From the NCBI GenBank assembly GCA_018604165.1, contig CP075895.1:248001-312000 (forward strand): 64,000 bases of DNA, in the 5' to 3' direction. The translations under genes and the position numbers were made by a program. This DNA comes from Chitinophagaceae bacterium LGM1 (GTDB lineage Bacteria; Bacteroidota; Bacteroidia; Chitinophagales; Chitinophagaceae). The notes beneath the pieces were generated by a model. It made no database searches. It was given only the letters and a program-made list of their open reading frames with translations, and was not told the DNA's origin. Shown here piece after piece: positions 8,848 through 17,631 of the stretch (positions within the stretch are counted from its first letter, which is position 1; the number at the start of each line of letters is the position of its first letter).

Positions 8848-10625
8848 TTATCTGTGGTAGTTTGATGCCTGTATAGCGCGGCATATTTACCGTTCAGTAT
8901 CATTAACTCTTCATGTGTGCCTTGCTCTGCAATGCTGCCATCTCCCAGTACCAATATTTTATCGAAACGCCAACTTGTAAATATGCGGTGTGTGATGACA
9001 ATTGTAGTTGTGTTTTGCAGATAGCTTTGCAGATTGTGCAATATGGTTTGCTCTGTTTGAGTATCTACGGCTGATAATGATTCATCCATCAACAGTACAT
9101 TACGGGTTTTCAACAATGCCCTAGCCAATACCATACGCTGCTTTTGCCCGCCAGATAGCATTACGCCACGCTCTCCAATCATCGTTTCATAGCCATTAGC
9201 AAGTGTATCTATATCTTTTTGCAAATCGGCTAAACGTGCCGCTTGTTTCACGTCTGCCTCAGTTGCATCCTCGCTACCAAACTTGATGTTGTTATACACC
9301 GTGTCGGAAAATAAATAAGCTTCTTGCGGAGCATATGCTATTTGCGAGCGTATGCTCTCTATACTGTATTTCTGTATGGGCATGCCGTCTATCAGTACTT
9401 CTCCACTTGCAGGTTCATACATACGCAGCAGCATATGTGCCAATGTAGATTTACCCGAACCTGTTTTGCCAATGATGGCAATTTTCTCACCTGCTTTTAT
9501 ATCTATGTTAAATTGCTTCAGTGCCTGTATACCTGTATGCGGGTAGATGAAACTGATATTGTTGAAATGGATATTGCCCTCAATGGTTTTGCTGATGGCA
9601 TCGGCCGCATCTGTTATGTCGGGTTGGGTTTCCAGAAATTCGTTGATGCGTTTTTGTGAAGCACTGGCGCGTTGCACCATAGATGCCACCCAGCCAATGC
9701 TGGATATAGGAAACATAAGCAGGTTGATGTATAACACAAACTCTGCAATATTACCTACCGTGATGCTACCATTAATAGCATAGTAGCCGCCTATCAGCAC
9801 CGTGCTCAGCATACTCAACCCTATAAACAGGTTCATAGACGGGAAGTAGATGGCTTCTGTCAATGAAAGATTGGTTGCGCTTTTTCTGTAGTTCTCAGAT
9901 GTATTGAAGAAGAAGCGCAGCATATTGTTTTCCTGCACGAATGATTTGATAACCCTGATGCCCGAATAAGACTCTTGCGCTGTTGTTGTCAGCTCGCTTA
10001 GCTGTGCCTGTATCTGCTCGCTCTTGCGGAATATAATGCTGTTGACAATGTAGATACAAATAGCCAGCAATGGCAGCGGTGCTATTACATAAGCCGTCAG
10101 TACGGGGTTTACGCGCAGCATACCCCATACACACATAATACTCAGCACAACAAGGTTGATGCTATACATGAGCGATGGCCCCGTGTACATGCGCACACGC
10201 GATACATCTTCTGCAATACGGTTCATCAGGTCGCCTGTAAAATGTGTTTTGTAAAATTGGGTGTGTAGTTGCTGGTAATGACTATACACTTCATTCTTCT
10301 GGTCGTACTCAATATGACGGCTCATCACAATAATAGTTTGCCGCATAAAGAACATAAACACACCACGCGCTAATGCCAGCCCCAGCAGCAGCAAACCATT
10401 CCACAACACAAGCTGAAAAATATCAGACTCTATATCAGCTTTTTGTGCATCGCTTACTGTAGTATGATAAGTTGTAACATTTGCTTCTACTTTATCCAGT
10501 ACATCTCGTACCACTGTTGGTGACACCACCGCAAACAGGTTGGATACTGCCACAAAAAACACGCCCGATAAAAAGCGCCATTTATATTTTACAAAGTATT
10601 TATTAAGCGCAGCAAGGCTCTTCAT
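8844..10625 (-). CDS. ABC transporter ATP-binding protein/permease (type I exporter)
   Basis: 593 residues from the ATG at 10625 (MKSLAALNKYFVKYKWRFL), preferred over an upstream in-frame ATG at 10673 because this is where family members begin. The N-terminal half has the six-helix exporter domain. The C-terminal nucleotide-binding domain shows Walker A GKTGSGKST, the Q-loop, the signature LSGGQKQR, Walker B VLLMDES and the switch His of IVITHR. It works as a homodimer or heterodimer half-transporter in the inner membrane. The substrate is unknown; similar genes are annotated as lipid or multidrug exporters. It lies 63 bases after the TonB receptor gene on the same strand, so it may share that transcript. 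Confidence 0.9.
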   Translation of the reverse strand: MKSLAALNKYFVKYKWRFLSGVFFVAVSNLFAVVSPTVVRDVLDKVEANVTTYHTTVSDAQKADIESDIFQLVLWNGLLLLGLALARGVFMFFMRQTIIVMSRHIEYDQKNEVYSHYQQLHTQFYKTHFTGDLMNRIAEDVSRVRMYTGPSLMYSINLVVLSIMCVWGMLRVNPVLTAYVIAPLPLLAICIYIVNSIIFRKSEQIQAQLSELTTTAQESYSGIRVIKSFVQENNMLRFFFNTSENYRKSATNLSLTEAIYFPSMNLFIGLSMLSTVLIGGYYAINGSITVGNIAEFVLYINLLMFPISSIGWVASMVQRASASQKRINEFLETQPDITDAADAISKTIEGNIHFNNISFIYPHTGIQALKQFNIDIKAGEKIAIIGKTGSGKSTLAHMLLRMYEPASGEVLIDGMPIQKYSIESIRSQIAYAPQEAYLFSDTVYNNIKFGSEDATEADVKQAARLADLQKDIDTLANGYETMIGERGVMLSGGQKQRMVLARALLKTRNVLLMDESLSAVDTQTEQTILHNLQSYLQNTTTIVITHRIFTSWRFDKILVLGDGSIAEQGTHEELMILNGKYAALYRHQTTTDN

Positions 10626-10688
10626 AGAAACACAAATGTCGGGAATTAGCAGTGCATTTTCCCGACATCCCAAAAACTAAAGGATAAA

Positions 10689-12977
10689 TCAATCTATTAT
10701 CCAGTGCAATGATGTATATATGCTACGTGGCATCAGGAAACCAGTGCCGCTTGTGCCATGGGCGCTGCCTGTTGATGTGCTGCTGAGGCCAGACACATTG
10801 CGCCTTGTTACGTTCAGTATGTTTTTGACACCAACTATCAGTTGCAGCTTATTATTAAATAGTTTCTTTTCCAGCGACCCATCCAGCATATTCAATGGTT
10901 CTTGCCTGCCGTTGTAGGTAGCAGTGCCATCTATATTGTTTTGTATGAAAGGCTGTGCACCAGAGCGTTTGTAAAACAGGTTGATATTCATGCCTGCTTT
11001 CTGCCAATAGTATTGCAGGTTGGCATTTGCTTCCATCACATTAAAAGCATTGTAAACGCCTTTTTCTTCAAATGTATAATTGTAAGAATACCCTAACTGT
11101 ATGTGGAAGTTTCTCAATTGGGCATCCATCTGTGCAGTACCTATGGCATTGGATTGATGTATAATATTATTATACCTGTAAGAAATACTGTTAGAGTCTT
11201 GCGGGTTGATGTTTACAAGGGTAATGCCATTTTTCACTTCGTTGAAATAGCCTGTTACCATGAATTGTACATAGTCTGTCTTTTGCTCGTATGCCTGATA
11301 AGATGCCGATACCTGTATGTGGTTGCTGTTCTCTGCTTTAATGTCGGGGTTGCCGATGATGTAGTGGTTCTGGTCTATAAAACTCAGGTACATTTCTTTG
11401 AGCGATGGTGCCCTGAACCCACGCGAATAAGAACCACGCACCTGCATTACTTTACTTGGGGTATATAGTAAATTGAAGCTGGGAATGAGTGGTGCTTTGT
11501 AAGCAGTATTGTGCAATGCGCGTAACCCCCCTTGTGCCGTCAGCCTATCCTTCACCAACGGATAGGTAAGGTTGGTGTATACGGCATAGTCTTGTATCTC
11601 TTTGTTATATCCGCTCACCTTCAGGCTACGGGCATAGTCGAGGTTTATGTCGTACCCAACATTGTATTGCAACAATTTATAGCTGTTGATATAATTACCC
11701 CTGAAAGTATAAGTCTGAAAACGAGATGTATCCTGGTCGCCGGTGCCATGTGTAGGTGTGCGTTCCATCGTTACCATATTCTGCTCTACCCTATTGCGTA
11801 TGCGGTAGTACACAGCATAGCTGTTCTGGCTTTGCCAGCGTCCTGTCTTACCAATCTTACCTTCGGCAGAAAGCCTGTTGAGCGACCGTGTGGTATAGTA
11901 ATATTCATCAATAGCGTATGCCTTCCACGGGTCCCAAGTTTGCAGGCTGCCTTTGTTGGTTACTTTTTCATTCATAAAATCTGAAGCGAACTGTAGCCTG
12001 AATTGCGATGGTGCTGTATAGGCGTAGGCTACGTTGGCTACATATTGCTCATAAGGCTTGAAGAAAAATGCGCGGCTGGTGTGTATAGTATCTCCGTTGT
12101 ATTGTAAGGGTCTGTCTATGCTCTTATATCCGCCAAAAAAATTACGCCCGCCCCCTATGGTGAATTGATTTCTGTCTTTCAGTTTGTAGGTAACAGATGC
12201 ATCGCCATTGTATTTGCCGATAGACTCACCATACATATTTATTCTTGCACCTATCTTTTTATTTTCTTTGCGGGTAATGACGTTTACAACACCGCCTATG
12301 GCATCTGTACCATACACTACGCTCATAGGGCCTTGTATCAGCTCTATACGCTCTACATTGTTCATGTTGATTTGTGTGAGGTTTACATTGCCAAACTCAC
12401 GCCCGTTTACAGGCATACCATCTACCAGTATTTTTACCTTATCGCCACTCATACCCTGCATACGGATGTTGCTGCCTAATATGCCTGCATCGCCAACCGT
12501 TACATTCAGTTGATTTCGCAATGCATCGCCAAGGCTTACGGCACCCAAAGCCTGTATTTGAGAACGGGGTATTACCTGATAAACAGACAAGGCATTTTTC
12601 ATTTTTACAGGCTGGCTAAGACCTGTAACAACTACTTCATTCAGCGAACTGAATTTTTTGGTGAGAATAATTTTCGCGTTGTTATCAGCAGGTGCTTGTT
12701 GCCATGTTTTTTTATAAGGCTCGTAGCCCGGTAGCGCAACTTCTATCTTGCAAGGGTAGGCAGGTTGTGCTAATGAAGCAAAGCCATTTTCGTCTGTTGC
12801 AGAAGAGGCTATTAGTTTGTTATCTGCACTATATATGCTGATGTAAGCAGCAATTACTCCCTGCCTGTTTTCCCTGTCTTGTACTGATATACGTATGCTG
12901 TCTTGCGCAAGTAAAGAACCTGTGCAAATGCAAGACACCAAAACCGTATATATCAATCGCCGTATCATCATCTTCAT
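10689..12977 (-). CDS. TonB-dependent outer-membrane receptor (HmuR/BtuB-like)
   Basis: 762 residues. A signal peptide (to about LLAQ, residue 25) is followed by a carboxypeptidase-like regulatory fold (about 28-110), a plug domain with LNEVVVTG and KILVDGMPVNGREF (about 118-235), then a 22-strand barrel ending in SIYTSLHWIID, whose aromatic-rich end suits BAM insertion. The plug-to-barrel sequence ERIELIQGPMSVVYGTDAIG is the classic receptor block. It imports a scarce ligand using TonB energy. The HmuY-like surface protein immediately upstream suggests haem, but siderophore or cobalamin cannot be excluded. Alternative starts at residues 3 and 4 exist. A terminator-like hairpin ends only 7 bases before the first ATG. 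Confidence 0.9.
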   Translation of the reverse strand: MKMMIRRLIYTVLVSCICTGSLLAQDSIRISVQDRENRQGVIAAYISIYSADNKLIASSATDENGFASLAQPAYPCKIEVALPGYEPYKKTWQQAPADNNAKIILTKKFSSLNEVVVTGLSQPVKMKNALSVYQVIPRSQIQALGAVSLGDALRNQLNVTVGDAGILGSNIRMQGMSGDKVKILVDGMPVNGREFGNVNLTQINMNNVERIELIQGPMSVVYGTDAIGGVVNVITRKENKKIGARINMYGESIGKYNGDASVTYKLKDRNQFTIGGGRNFFGGYKSIDRPLQYNGDTIHTSRAFFFKPYEQYVANVAYAYTAPSQFRLQFASDFMNEKVTNKGSLQTWDPWKAYAIDEYYYTTRSLNRLSAEGKIGKTGRWQSQNSYAVYYRIRNRVEQNMVTMERTPTHGTGDQDTSRFQTYTFRGNYINSYKLLQYNVGYDINLDYARSLKVSGYNKEIQDYAVYTNLTYPLVKDRLTAQGGLRALHNTAYKAPLIPSFNLLYTPSKVMQVRGSYSRGFRAPSLKEMYLSFIDQNHYIIGNPDIKAENSNHIQVSASYQAYEQKTDYVQFMVTGYFNEVKNGITLVNINPQDSNSISYRYNNIIHQSNAIGTAQMDAQLRNFHIQLGYSYNYTFEEKGVYNAFNVMEANANLQYYWQKAGMNINLFYKRSGAQPFIQNNIDGTATYNGRQEPLNMLDGSLEKKLFNNKLQLIVGVKNILNVTRRNVSGLSSTSTGSAHGTSGTGFLMPRSIYTSLHWIID

Positions 12978-12984
12978 TTTTTGA

Positions 12985-13020
12985 AAAAGTTCGGTTGCGT
13001 ATTACCACAACCGAACTTTT
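12985..13020 (-). terminator. Terminator/attenuator hairpin between the HmuY-like gene and the TonB receptor
   Basis: A 13-bp perfect stem (AAAAGTTCGGTTG at 12985-12997 with CAACCGAACTTTT at 13008-13020) around a 10-base loop. On the minus strand the stem runs into a U-tract. Only 7 bases separate it from the receptor ATG at 12977, so it could both stop most transcription after the upstream gene and mask the receptor ribosome-binding region. Confidence 0.7.
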
Positions 13021-13045
13021 ATTACCAATCCACGCTATTCGGTAA

Positions 13046-14353
13046 TTAGTGTTGTACCACTAATTTTTGTGTTGCTTTCCATTCGCCACTGGCAATCGTT
13101 ATCATATAGATGCCATTATTGTACGCAGCCGTGTTAATGCGGTAAGCATTTACACCTGCATTCAGTTTCACATTATGTCTTTCAACTACTTTGCCAGATA
13201 AGTCAGTAATAAATATCATTGTATTCGCATCTGCTTGTTTTGCATCCAGCATTATGTTCGCTTCATTCACAGCAGGGTTGGGCGCTATAGTATAAGCAGT
13301 TACTGCACTGTTTATGTTAGCTACGCTCAATATATCGCCCAGCTTGCGTTTTTCAAATACGGTTTTACCATTGCTTGTTCCGCCAAAAGACAGAAAGTGC
13401 AACTGATAGTATTCGTTCGTAGTTTTTGTTTTAATGAAGTAGTTAGCGGAGTCCCTGATTGTCCAGCCACCGGGGCCCATTGGAGATTTTTTCCAGTCAG
13501 AACCTATTACGTGTATATCATTCAGGTATGGCTTAGTATCATATCCTGTAGTAGATGGATTCAGTTCATTTACCTCTGCCACAGATACACCAAAGTTGGA
13601 GAGTATAGTAGTAACTGCATAAGGTTGAGACATACCCGGACCAGTAGCAATCATTTCCATTGCACGGGTAAACACTACATCCCACCCCATACGGCTTGGT
13701 TCGCGGTCGCGGATTACATCATTTGTAATATCGTAGTAAGCGAAATTCCTGTCTGTATAGCCATTCTTTCTGTAAACACGGATGGTTTTGTCATTACTGC
13801 CATCAAAGTTGGCAATGCGTACTTTGTAAGAAATACTGTCAGCAGGTGTGCTCTTATATTCCTGCACCCATACCTGATACGGAGTAGTACCAACCAATAC
13901 CAGATACAATGAATCGCCCACTACAGAGTGAGAAGTCATATTATAATGTCCCCAACTGAAATCGAAAGGATTGCTTGCATCATTCATACGGTTGAATGCG
14001 CCGAAGTTCCAGCTTGTATCTGTATTATACAGTTGCTTTTTACCAACAGTATCAGCGGCTACAAGGCTACCGAATTTTGCAGTTGCACTCATGTTCAGTG
14101 AAAATACTTTCACATTACCACCTACATGGTTAGCCAATATGCTTACGTTTGAATTGGCACCTACAGGCGGCAATGTCTGAAATGCCAGATGCCAGTTATT
14201 ATTGACTTCTGCTTTTATGGAGTCGTTTTTAAAACTATACCAAACATCGTTGGCATAGCCTGTTCCCATAAATACAGAGTCCGTAACCCATTGAGCATTC
14301 GCATTAAGCGTACACGCAGTAATACCTAAAAAAAGTAGAGATTTTAATTTCAT
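13046..14353 (-). CDS. T9SS type A sorting domain protein with HmuY-like haem-binding repeats
   Basis: 435 residues from the ATG at 14353. A signal peptide (MKLKSLLFLGITACTLNANA) precedes a beta-rich body with HmuY-type blocks: VWYSFKND..NNNWHLAFQT near residue 35, FAYYDITND..RMGWDVVFTR near residue 205, and YYQLHFLSFGGTSNGKTVF near residue 325. Residues about 365-435 form a type A sorting domain (APNPAVNEANIML ... NGIYMITIASG) for export by type IX secretion. HmuY proteins capture haem and hand it to a TonB receptor, and the next gene on the strand is such a receptor. The family call is by eye. The longer reading frame from 14404 is rejected because a promoter element lies inside it. Confidence 0.7.
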   Translation of the reverse strand: MKLKSLLFLGITACTLNANAQWVTDSVFMGTGYANDVWYSFKNDSIKAEVNNNWHLAFQTLPPVGANSNVSILANHVGGNVKVFSLNMSATAKFGSLVAADTVGKKQLYNTDTSWNFGAFNRMNDASNPFDFSWGHYNMTSHSVVGDSLYLVLVGTTPYQVWVQEYKSTPADSISYKVRIANFDGSNDKTIRVYRKNGYTDRNFAYYDITNDVIRDREPSRMGWDVVFTRAMEMIATGPGMSQPYAVTTILSNFGVSVAEVNELNPSTTGYDTKPYLNDIHVIGSDWKKSPMGPGGWTIRDSANYFIKTKTTNEYYQLHFLSFGGTSNGKTVFEKRKLGDILSVANINSAVTAYTIAPNPAVNEANIMLDAKQADANTMIFITDLSGKVVERHNVKLNAGVNAYRINTAAYNNGIYMITIASGEWKATQKLVVQH

Positions 14354-14377
14354 CTTATCAGAAGTGTTTTGACCGTA

Positions 14378-14385
14378 CAAAGGTA
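14378..14385 (-). promoter_or_regulatory. Bacteroidota -7 promoter element for the HmuY-like gene
   Basis: Minus-strand TACCTTTG, an exact TAnnTTTG match, 25 bases upstream of the ATG at 14353. It supports that start over the in-frame ATG at 14404. Confidence 0.6.
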
Positions 14386-14452
14386 CGGCTACACCCCCCG
14401 CCAAGATTGCGCTTCGGCAATTATTACAATCTTATGACACGTTAAAAGAGCA

Positions 14453-15442
14453 TTAAATCCACCCCTGATTGTGTAGGTATTTGGCTATCTGCACGGCATT
14501 GGTAGCTGCACCCTTGCGAAGATTGTCTGCCACTATCCAGCAGTTGAGGGTATTTGGCTGGCTGTAGTCCCTGCGGATGCGGCCTACAAACACCTCGTCT
14601 TTGCCTGCGGCATCCAGCGGCATGGGGTAGGCATTGGCTTTGGGGTTGTCTATAACCACTACACCGGGCATATTGCTCAGTATCTCCCGTACGTCGTTTT
14701 CTTCAAAGTCGTTGTTGAACTCTATGTTCACGCTCTCGCTATGTCCGCCTGTTACCGGTACGCGCACGGTGGTTGCTGTTACCTTTATGCTATCATCACC
14801 CATTATTTTGCAGGTTTCCAGCACCATTTTCATCTCTTCTTTAGTATAGCCGTTATCCTGAAACACATCTATATGCGGCAGCACGTTCATATCTATACGG
14901 TGCGGGTACACGCCAAACCCGTTGCCGCCTGCACGCTGGTCTTCCATTTCCTTCACAGCTTTCTGCCCCGTACCGCTAACACTCTGGTAGGTACTTACCA
15001 CCACGCGTTTGATGCTGTATTTGTCGTGCAGGGGTTTCAGCACCATCACCATTTGTATAGTGCTGCAGTTGGGGTTGGCTATTATCAGGTCTTCTTTGGT
15101 CAGTACATGGCCATTTACCTCAGGCACAACCAACTTTTTGGTAGGGTCCATACGCCATGCCGATGAGTTGTCTACCACATAGCAGCCTATAGCGGCAAAT
15201 TTGGGTGCCAGTTCCAGCGATGTACTACCGCCTGCCGAGAATATAGCCAGTTGAGGCTTCATGCTGATAGCTGTTTCTGCATTTACCACACTATAAGACT
15301 TACCCTTGTACTGTACCTGCATCCCTACAGACTTCTCAGAAGCCACAGGTATTAGTTCAGTTAAAGGGAAGTTTCTTTCTTCCAGAATCTGCAACATGGT
15401 GCTACCAACCAGCCCTGTTGCGCCAACTACAGCTACGCGCAT
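14453..15442 (-). CDS. asd: Aspartate-semialdehyde dehydrogenase
   Basis: 329 residues from the ATG at 15442. It reduces aspartyl phosphate to aspartate semialdehyde with NADPH, leading to lysine/diaminopimelate, threonine and methionine. Visible features: the nucleotide-binding start MRVAVVGATGLVGSTML, the catalytic Cys126 in NPNCSTIQ, and the substrate-binding VPVTGGHSESVN region. Length is normal. The in-frame ATG at 15466 is rejected because it lies within the promoter -7 element. It is a monocistronic minus-strand gene in this window. Confidence 0.95.
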   Translation of the reverse strand: MRVAVVGATGLVGSTMLQILEERNFPLTELIPVASEKSVGMQVQYKGKSYSVVNAETAISMKPQLAIFSAGGSTSLELAPKFAAIGCYVVDNSSAWRMDPTKKLVVPEVNGHVLTKEDLIIANPNCSTIQMVMVLKPLHDKYSIKRVVVSTYQSVSGTGQKAVKEMEDQRAGGNGFGVYPHRIDMNVLPHIDVFQDNGYTKEEMKMVLETCKIMGDDSIKVTATTVRVPVTGGHSESVNIEFNNDFEENDVREILSNMPGVVVIDNPKANAYPMPLDAAGKDEVFVGRIRRDYSQPNTLNCWIVADNLRKGAATNAVQIAKYLHNQGWI

Positions 15443-15463
15443 TGTATAAAATATTAAGGGCTG

Positions 15464-15471
15464 CAAAGATA
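15464..15471 (-). promoter_or_regulatory. Bacteroidota -7 promoter element for asd
   Basis: Minus-strand TATCTTTG, an exact TAnnTTTG match, 22 bases upstream of the asd ATG. Confidence 0.6.
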
Positions 15472-15535
15472 ATAGATTGCCGCCTCACTATACAGATGCA
15501 GGTTTATATTCTTTATATTTAAGCAAAACACGCAA

Positions 15536-15679
15536 ATGAAACTTTCCATACTATTAGCCACAGATGCTAAAATGATAGCACTCTACGCATTTCCGGTATT
15601 GATTTTTGCAGCCACATTTATATTAGGGCGTTTTCTGAAAAAGAAGAAAGAGGAAAGCGATAAAGAACAACGAAAGTAA
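15536..15679 (+). CDS. Small single-pass membrane protein (47 aa, hypothetical)
   Basis: An ATG at 15536 opens a 47-codon frame ending in TAA at 15677-15679. The product starts MKLSILLATDAKMIALYAFP, has one clear transmembrane helix (about residues 13-33), then a highly charged tail KKKKEESDKEQRK. A positive cluster after the helix predicts an inward-facing C-terminus. The preceding region is AT-rich with TATATTTA-like elements. It is divergent from asd and convergent with the M2 peptidase. The clean hydrophobic/charged layout argues for a real gene, but no family is recognised. Confidence 0.5.
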   Translation: MKLSILLATDAKMIALYAFPVLIFAATFILGRFLKKKKEESDKEQRK

Positions 15680-15708
15680 TATTCACCTACTGTTATTGGT
15701 GAAGAACT

Positions 15709-15746
15709 GTTCGTATTTTCAGGAAGTAATTCCTGAAAATACGAAC
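15709..15746. terminator. Long perfect hairpin between convergent genes
   Basis: A perfect 17-bp inverted repeat (GTTCGTATTTTCAGGAA at 15709-15725, complement at 15730-15746) with a 4-base GTAA loop. Neither side has a good U-tract, so it is an imperfect terminator candidate, or another transcript-end structure serving both strands. Confidence 0.5.
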
Positions 15747-15780
15747 ACACAAATTTACATCACCTTACCTTGGGGGCGGT

Positions 15781-17574
15781 CTACAAACTATACTTCCTGC
15801 CTTTGTTCTGCTCTTGCAGCCAGCTTACCAATGGCTGAAAATACTCCAGCATAGCTTTGGCATTCAGCTCGTCCCCCGTACTTTCTTTCAGTACCGTACG
15901 CCAGTCTTTGGATGCGCCGGGGTAGGTTATCTTCTTCAGGAAGTCGCCAATGGCGGTTTGCCCGTAGTAGTTGGTAGCACGCGGGTCTTGCTTCAGTATG
16001 TTTTTGGCTATGTGGTTGTGTAGCTGGTATAGTATTACGTAAGACAGTGCATAGTCGTAATACTGTGCGGGGTCGTCGTTGATGTGTGTTTTGGTAGCAG
16101 CATCGCAATAGGTTTCACCACGCTCTGTAGGTGGCACTATGCCCTGGTATTTCTTAGCCAGCTCCCACCACTTGGCGTTGAATTGGTTTTCGGGCAGGTT
16201 ATCTACATACAATGCTTTTTCAAAATTGCTCATGGTGCCTGAAGAGAAGAAGATAAACACCACCGAGTTGAGTGCCTCTTTCAGCAATGCCTGTATGCTG
16301 TCTGTCTTCACATTGCCGTCTATCAGCCCGCGCCCTGCAAGGTATGGTTTTTGCATAGCTGCCAGCCCCATCATAGTGCCTATAGCCTCGTGATACGCAC
16401 GGTTGGCGCCGCCACGCAATAGTGGTGGTACATCGTTGTTGGTATAGGTCATGTAGTAATAGATATGCCCCAACTCGTGGTTGGCAGTTTCCCACCATTC
16501 GGCATTGGGTTCTACACTCATCAGGCTGCGCACATCTGTACCCAGATTCATGTGCCATGCAGACGCGTGGTTGTTCTTTTTCACATTGCTATCTGCTCTG
16601 TACGGGTACAGGCTCGATTTCTGCCAAAAAGTTTCGGGCAGTGCAGGGAAGCCGATGCTGGTGTACAGTTTCTCACCCTCTTTCACTATCCACTCTTTTG
16701 ATTTTGTGGCGAGTATCTTATCAAGGTCAATGCCCTCTACGTTTACTACCGAGCTCCAGTCTTGCCCCCAGCGGTTGGGCAGCCAGTGAGCTGGCAGGTA
16801 GTCGGGTACGTCTGTTACACCATATTTCTTAGCCATCTCATAACGCATCCATGTATGCAACTCACGATACAGCGGGCGCAGCTCTTCCATCAACTTATCC
16901 ATCGTCTGCATCATCTCGTCTGCCTTCATACCATAGTCGCTCACCTGATAGCTGAAGTAATCGTGATAGCCAAGCTCCTGTACTGTTTTGTTTCGCAGGT
17001 TACGCAAGTTCACCAATCCGCCTTTCAGTGTTGTGCCAACCTCTTTGCTTGCTGTCCATGCGGCAAGGCGTTTGTTCAAATCGTTTTCACTTTTCAGTGC
17101 AGCATCAAGGTCGTTGGTACTTACTTTTTTGCCATCGTACATATACTGAAAGCTGTATAACTGGCGCGTCTGTTCATTCTCTGCTTTGATGCGTTGCTTT
17201 ACTACATCGGCTATCGTTTGCGGATTGTTGGCAGCGGCATACAGTATCAGTTCCAGTTGCTTTACCTGTATGGCAGTAAGCTTATCTTTTTGTGCAAGGT
17301 ATTTTTTAGCCTGCTCTATATTCTCTTTGCTACCAGTAAACGCTGCCATGGCCTCGTCTGCTTTGGCTGCATTGGCGGTATTGGTAGAGTCGCCCTCTAC
17401 TATTTCCGTTTGCGACTTCCATTGCGCCTCGCTGCTGTTGGTGTACAGCTTTACGTATTCGGTAGTGTAGGTGTCAAGAAATTGTTGCGCTTCTTTCTGT
17501 ACCGCATCGTTATTGCCGTTGCAGGATAATAGCATTGTTGCAGATAAGCAAATGACTGCCAGGTATTGTTTCAT
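15781..17574 (-). CDS. M2 family (angiotensin-converting-enzyme-like) metallopeptidase lipoprotein
   Basis: 597 residues. The N-terminus MKQYLAVICLSATMLLSCNG is a lipoprotein signal with the lipobox Cys at position 18. The zinc site is HELGH (His366, Glu367, His370), followed by the distal Glu in NRAYHEAIGTMMGL, the M2 arrangement. The length matches a single-domain ACE-like peptidase. It is expected to be a dipeptidyl carboxypeptidase or endopeptidase acting on peptides at the cell envelope. It is a single gene, with a promoter-like TACTTTTA upstream. Confidence 0.85.
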   Translation of the reverse strand: MKQYLAVICLSATMLLSCNGNNDAVQKEAQQFLDTYTTEYVKLYTNSSEAQWKSQTEIVEGDSTNTANAAKADEAMAAFTGSKENIEQAKKYLAQKDKLTAIQVKQLELILYAAANNPQTIADVVKQRIKAENEQTRQLYSFQYMYDGKKVSTNDLDAALKSENDLNKRLAAWTASKEVGTTLKGGLVNLRNLRNKTVQELGYHDYFSYQVSDYGMKADEMMQTMDKLMEELRPLYRELHTWMRYEMAKKYGVTDVPDYLPAHWLPNRWGQDWSSVVNVEGIDLDKILATKSKEWIVKEGEKLYTSIGFPALPETFWQKSSLYPYRADSNVKKNNHASAWHMNLGTDVRSLMSVEPNAEWWETANHELGHIYYYMTYTNNDVPPLLRGGANRAYHEAIGTMMGLAAMQKPYLAGRGLIDGNVKTDSIQALLKEALNSVVFIFFSSGTMSNFEKALYVDNLPENQFNAKWWELAKKYQGIVPPTERGETYCDAATKTHINDDPAQYYDYALSYVILYQLHNHIAKNILKQDPRATNYYGQTAIGDFLKKITYPGASKDWRTVLKESTGDELNAKAMLEYFQPLVSWLQEQNKGRKYSL

Positions 17575-17593
17575 GCTTTCTTATTTAAGAATA

Positions 17594-17601
17594 TAAAAGT
17601 A
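17594..17601 (-). promoter_or_regulatory. Possible -7 promoter element for the M2 peptidase
   Basis: Minus-strand TACTTTTA, close to TAnnTTTG, 20 bases upstream of the ATG at 17574. Confidence 0.4.
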
Positions 17602-17631
17602 TCAATATGTTTTGTAAAGATGAGCGGTATG

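Noticed and set aside
13235-13912. 225-aa plus-strand reading frame
   Set aside because: It is opposite the HmuY-like T9SS gene, is rich in Tyr, Cys and Ser with no domain pattern, and has no promoter; a shadow of the minus-strand gene.
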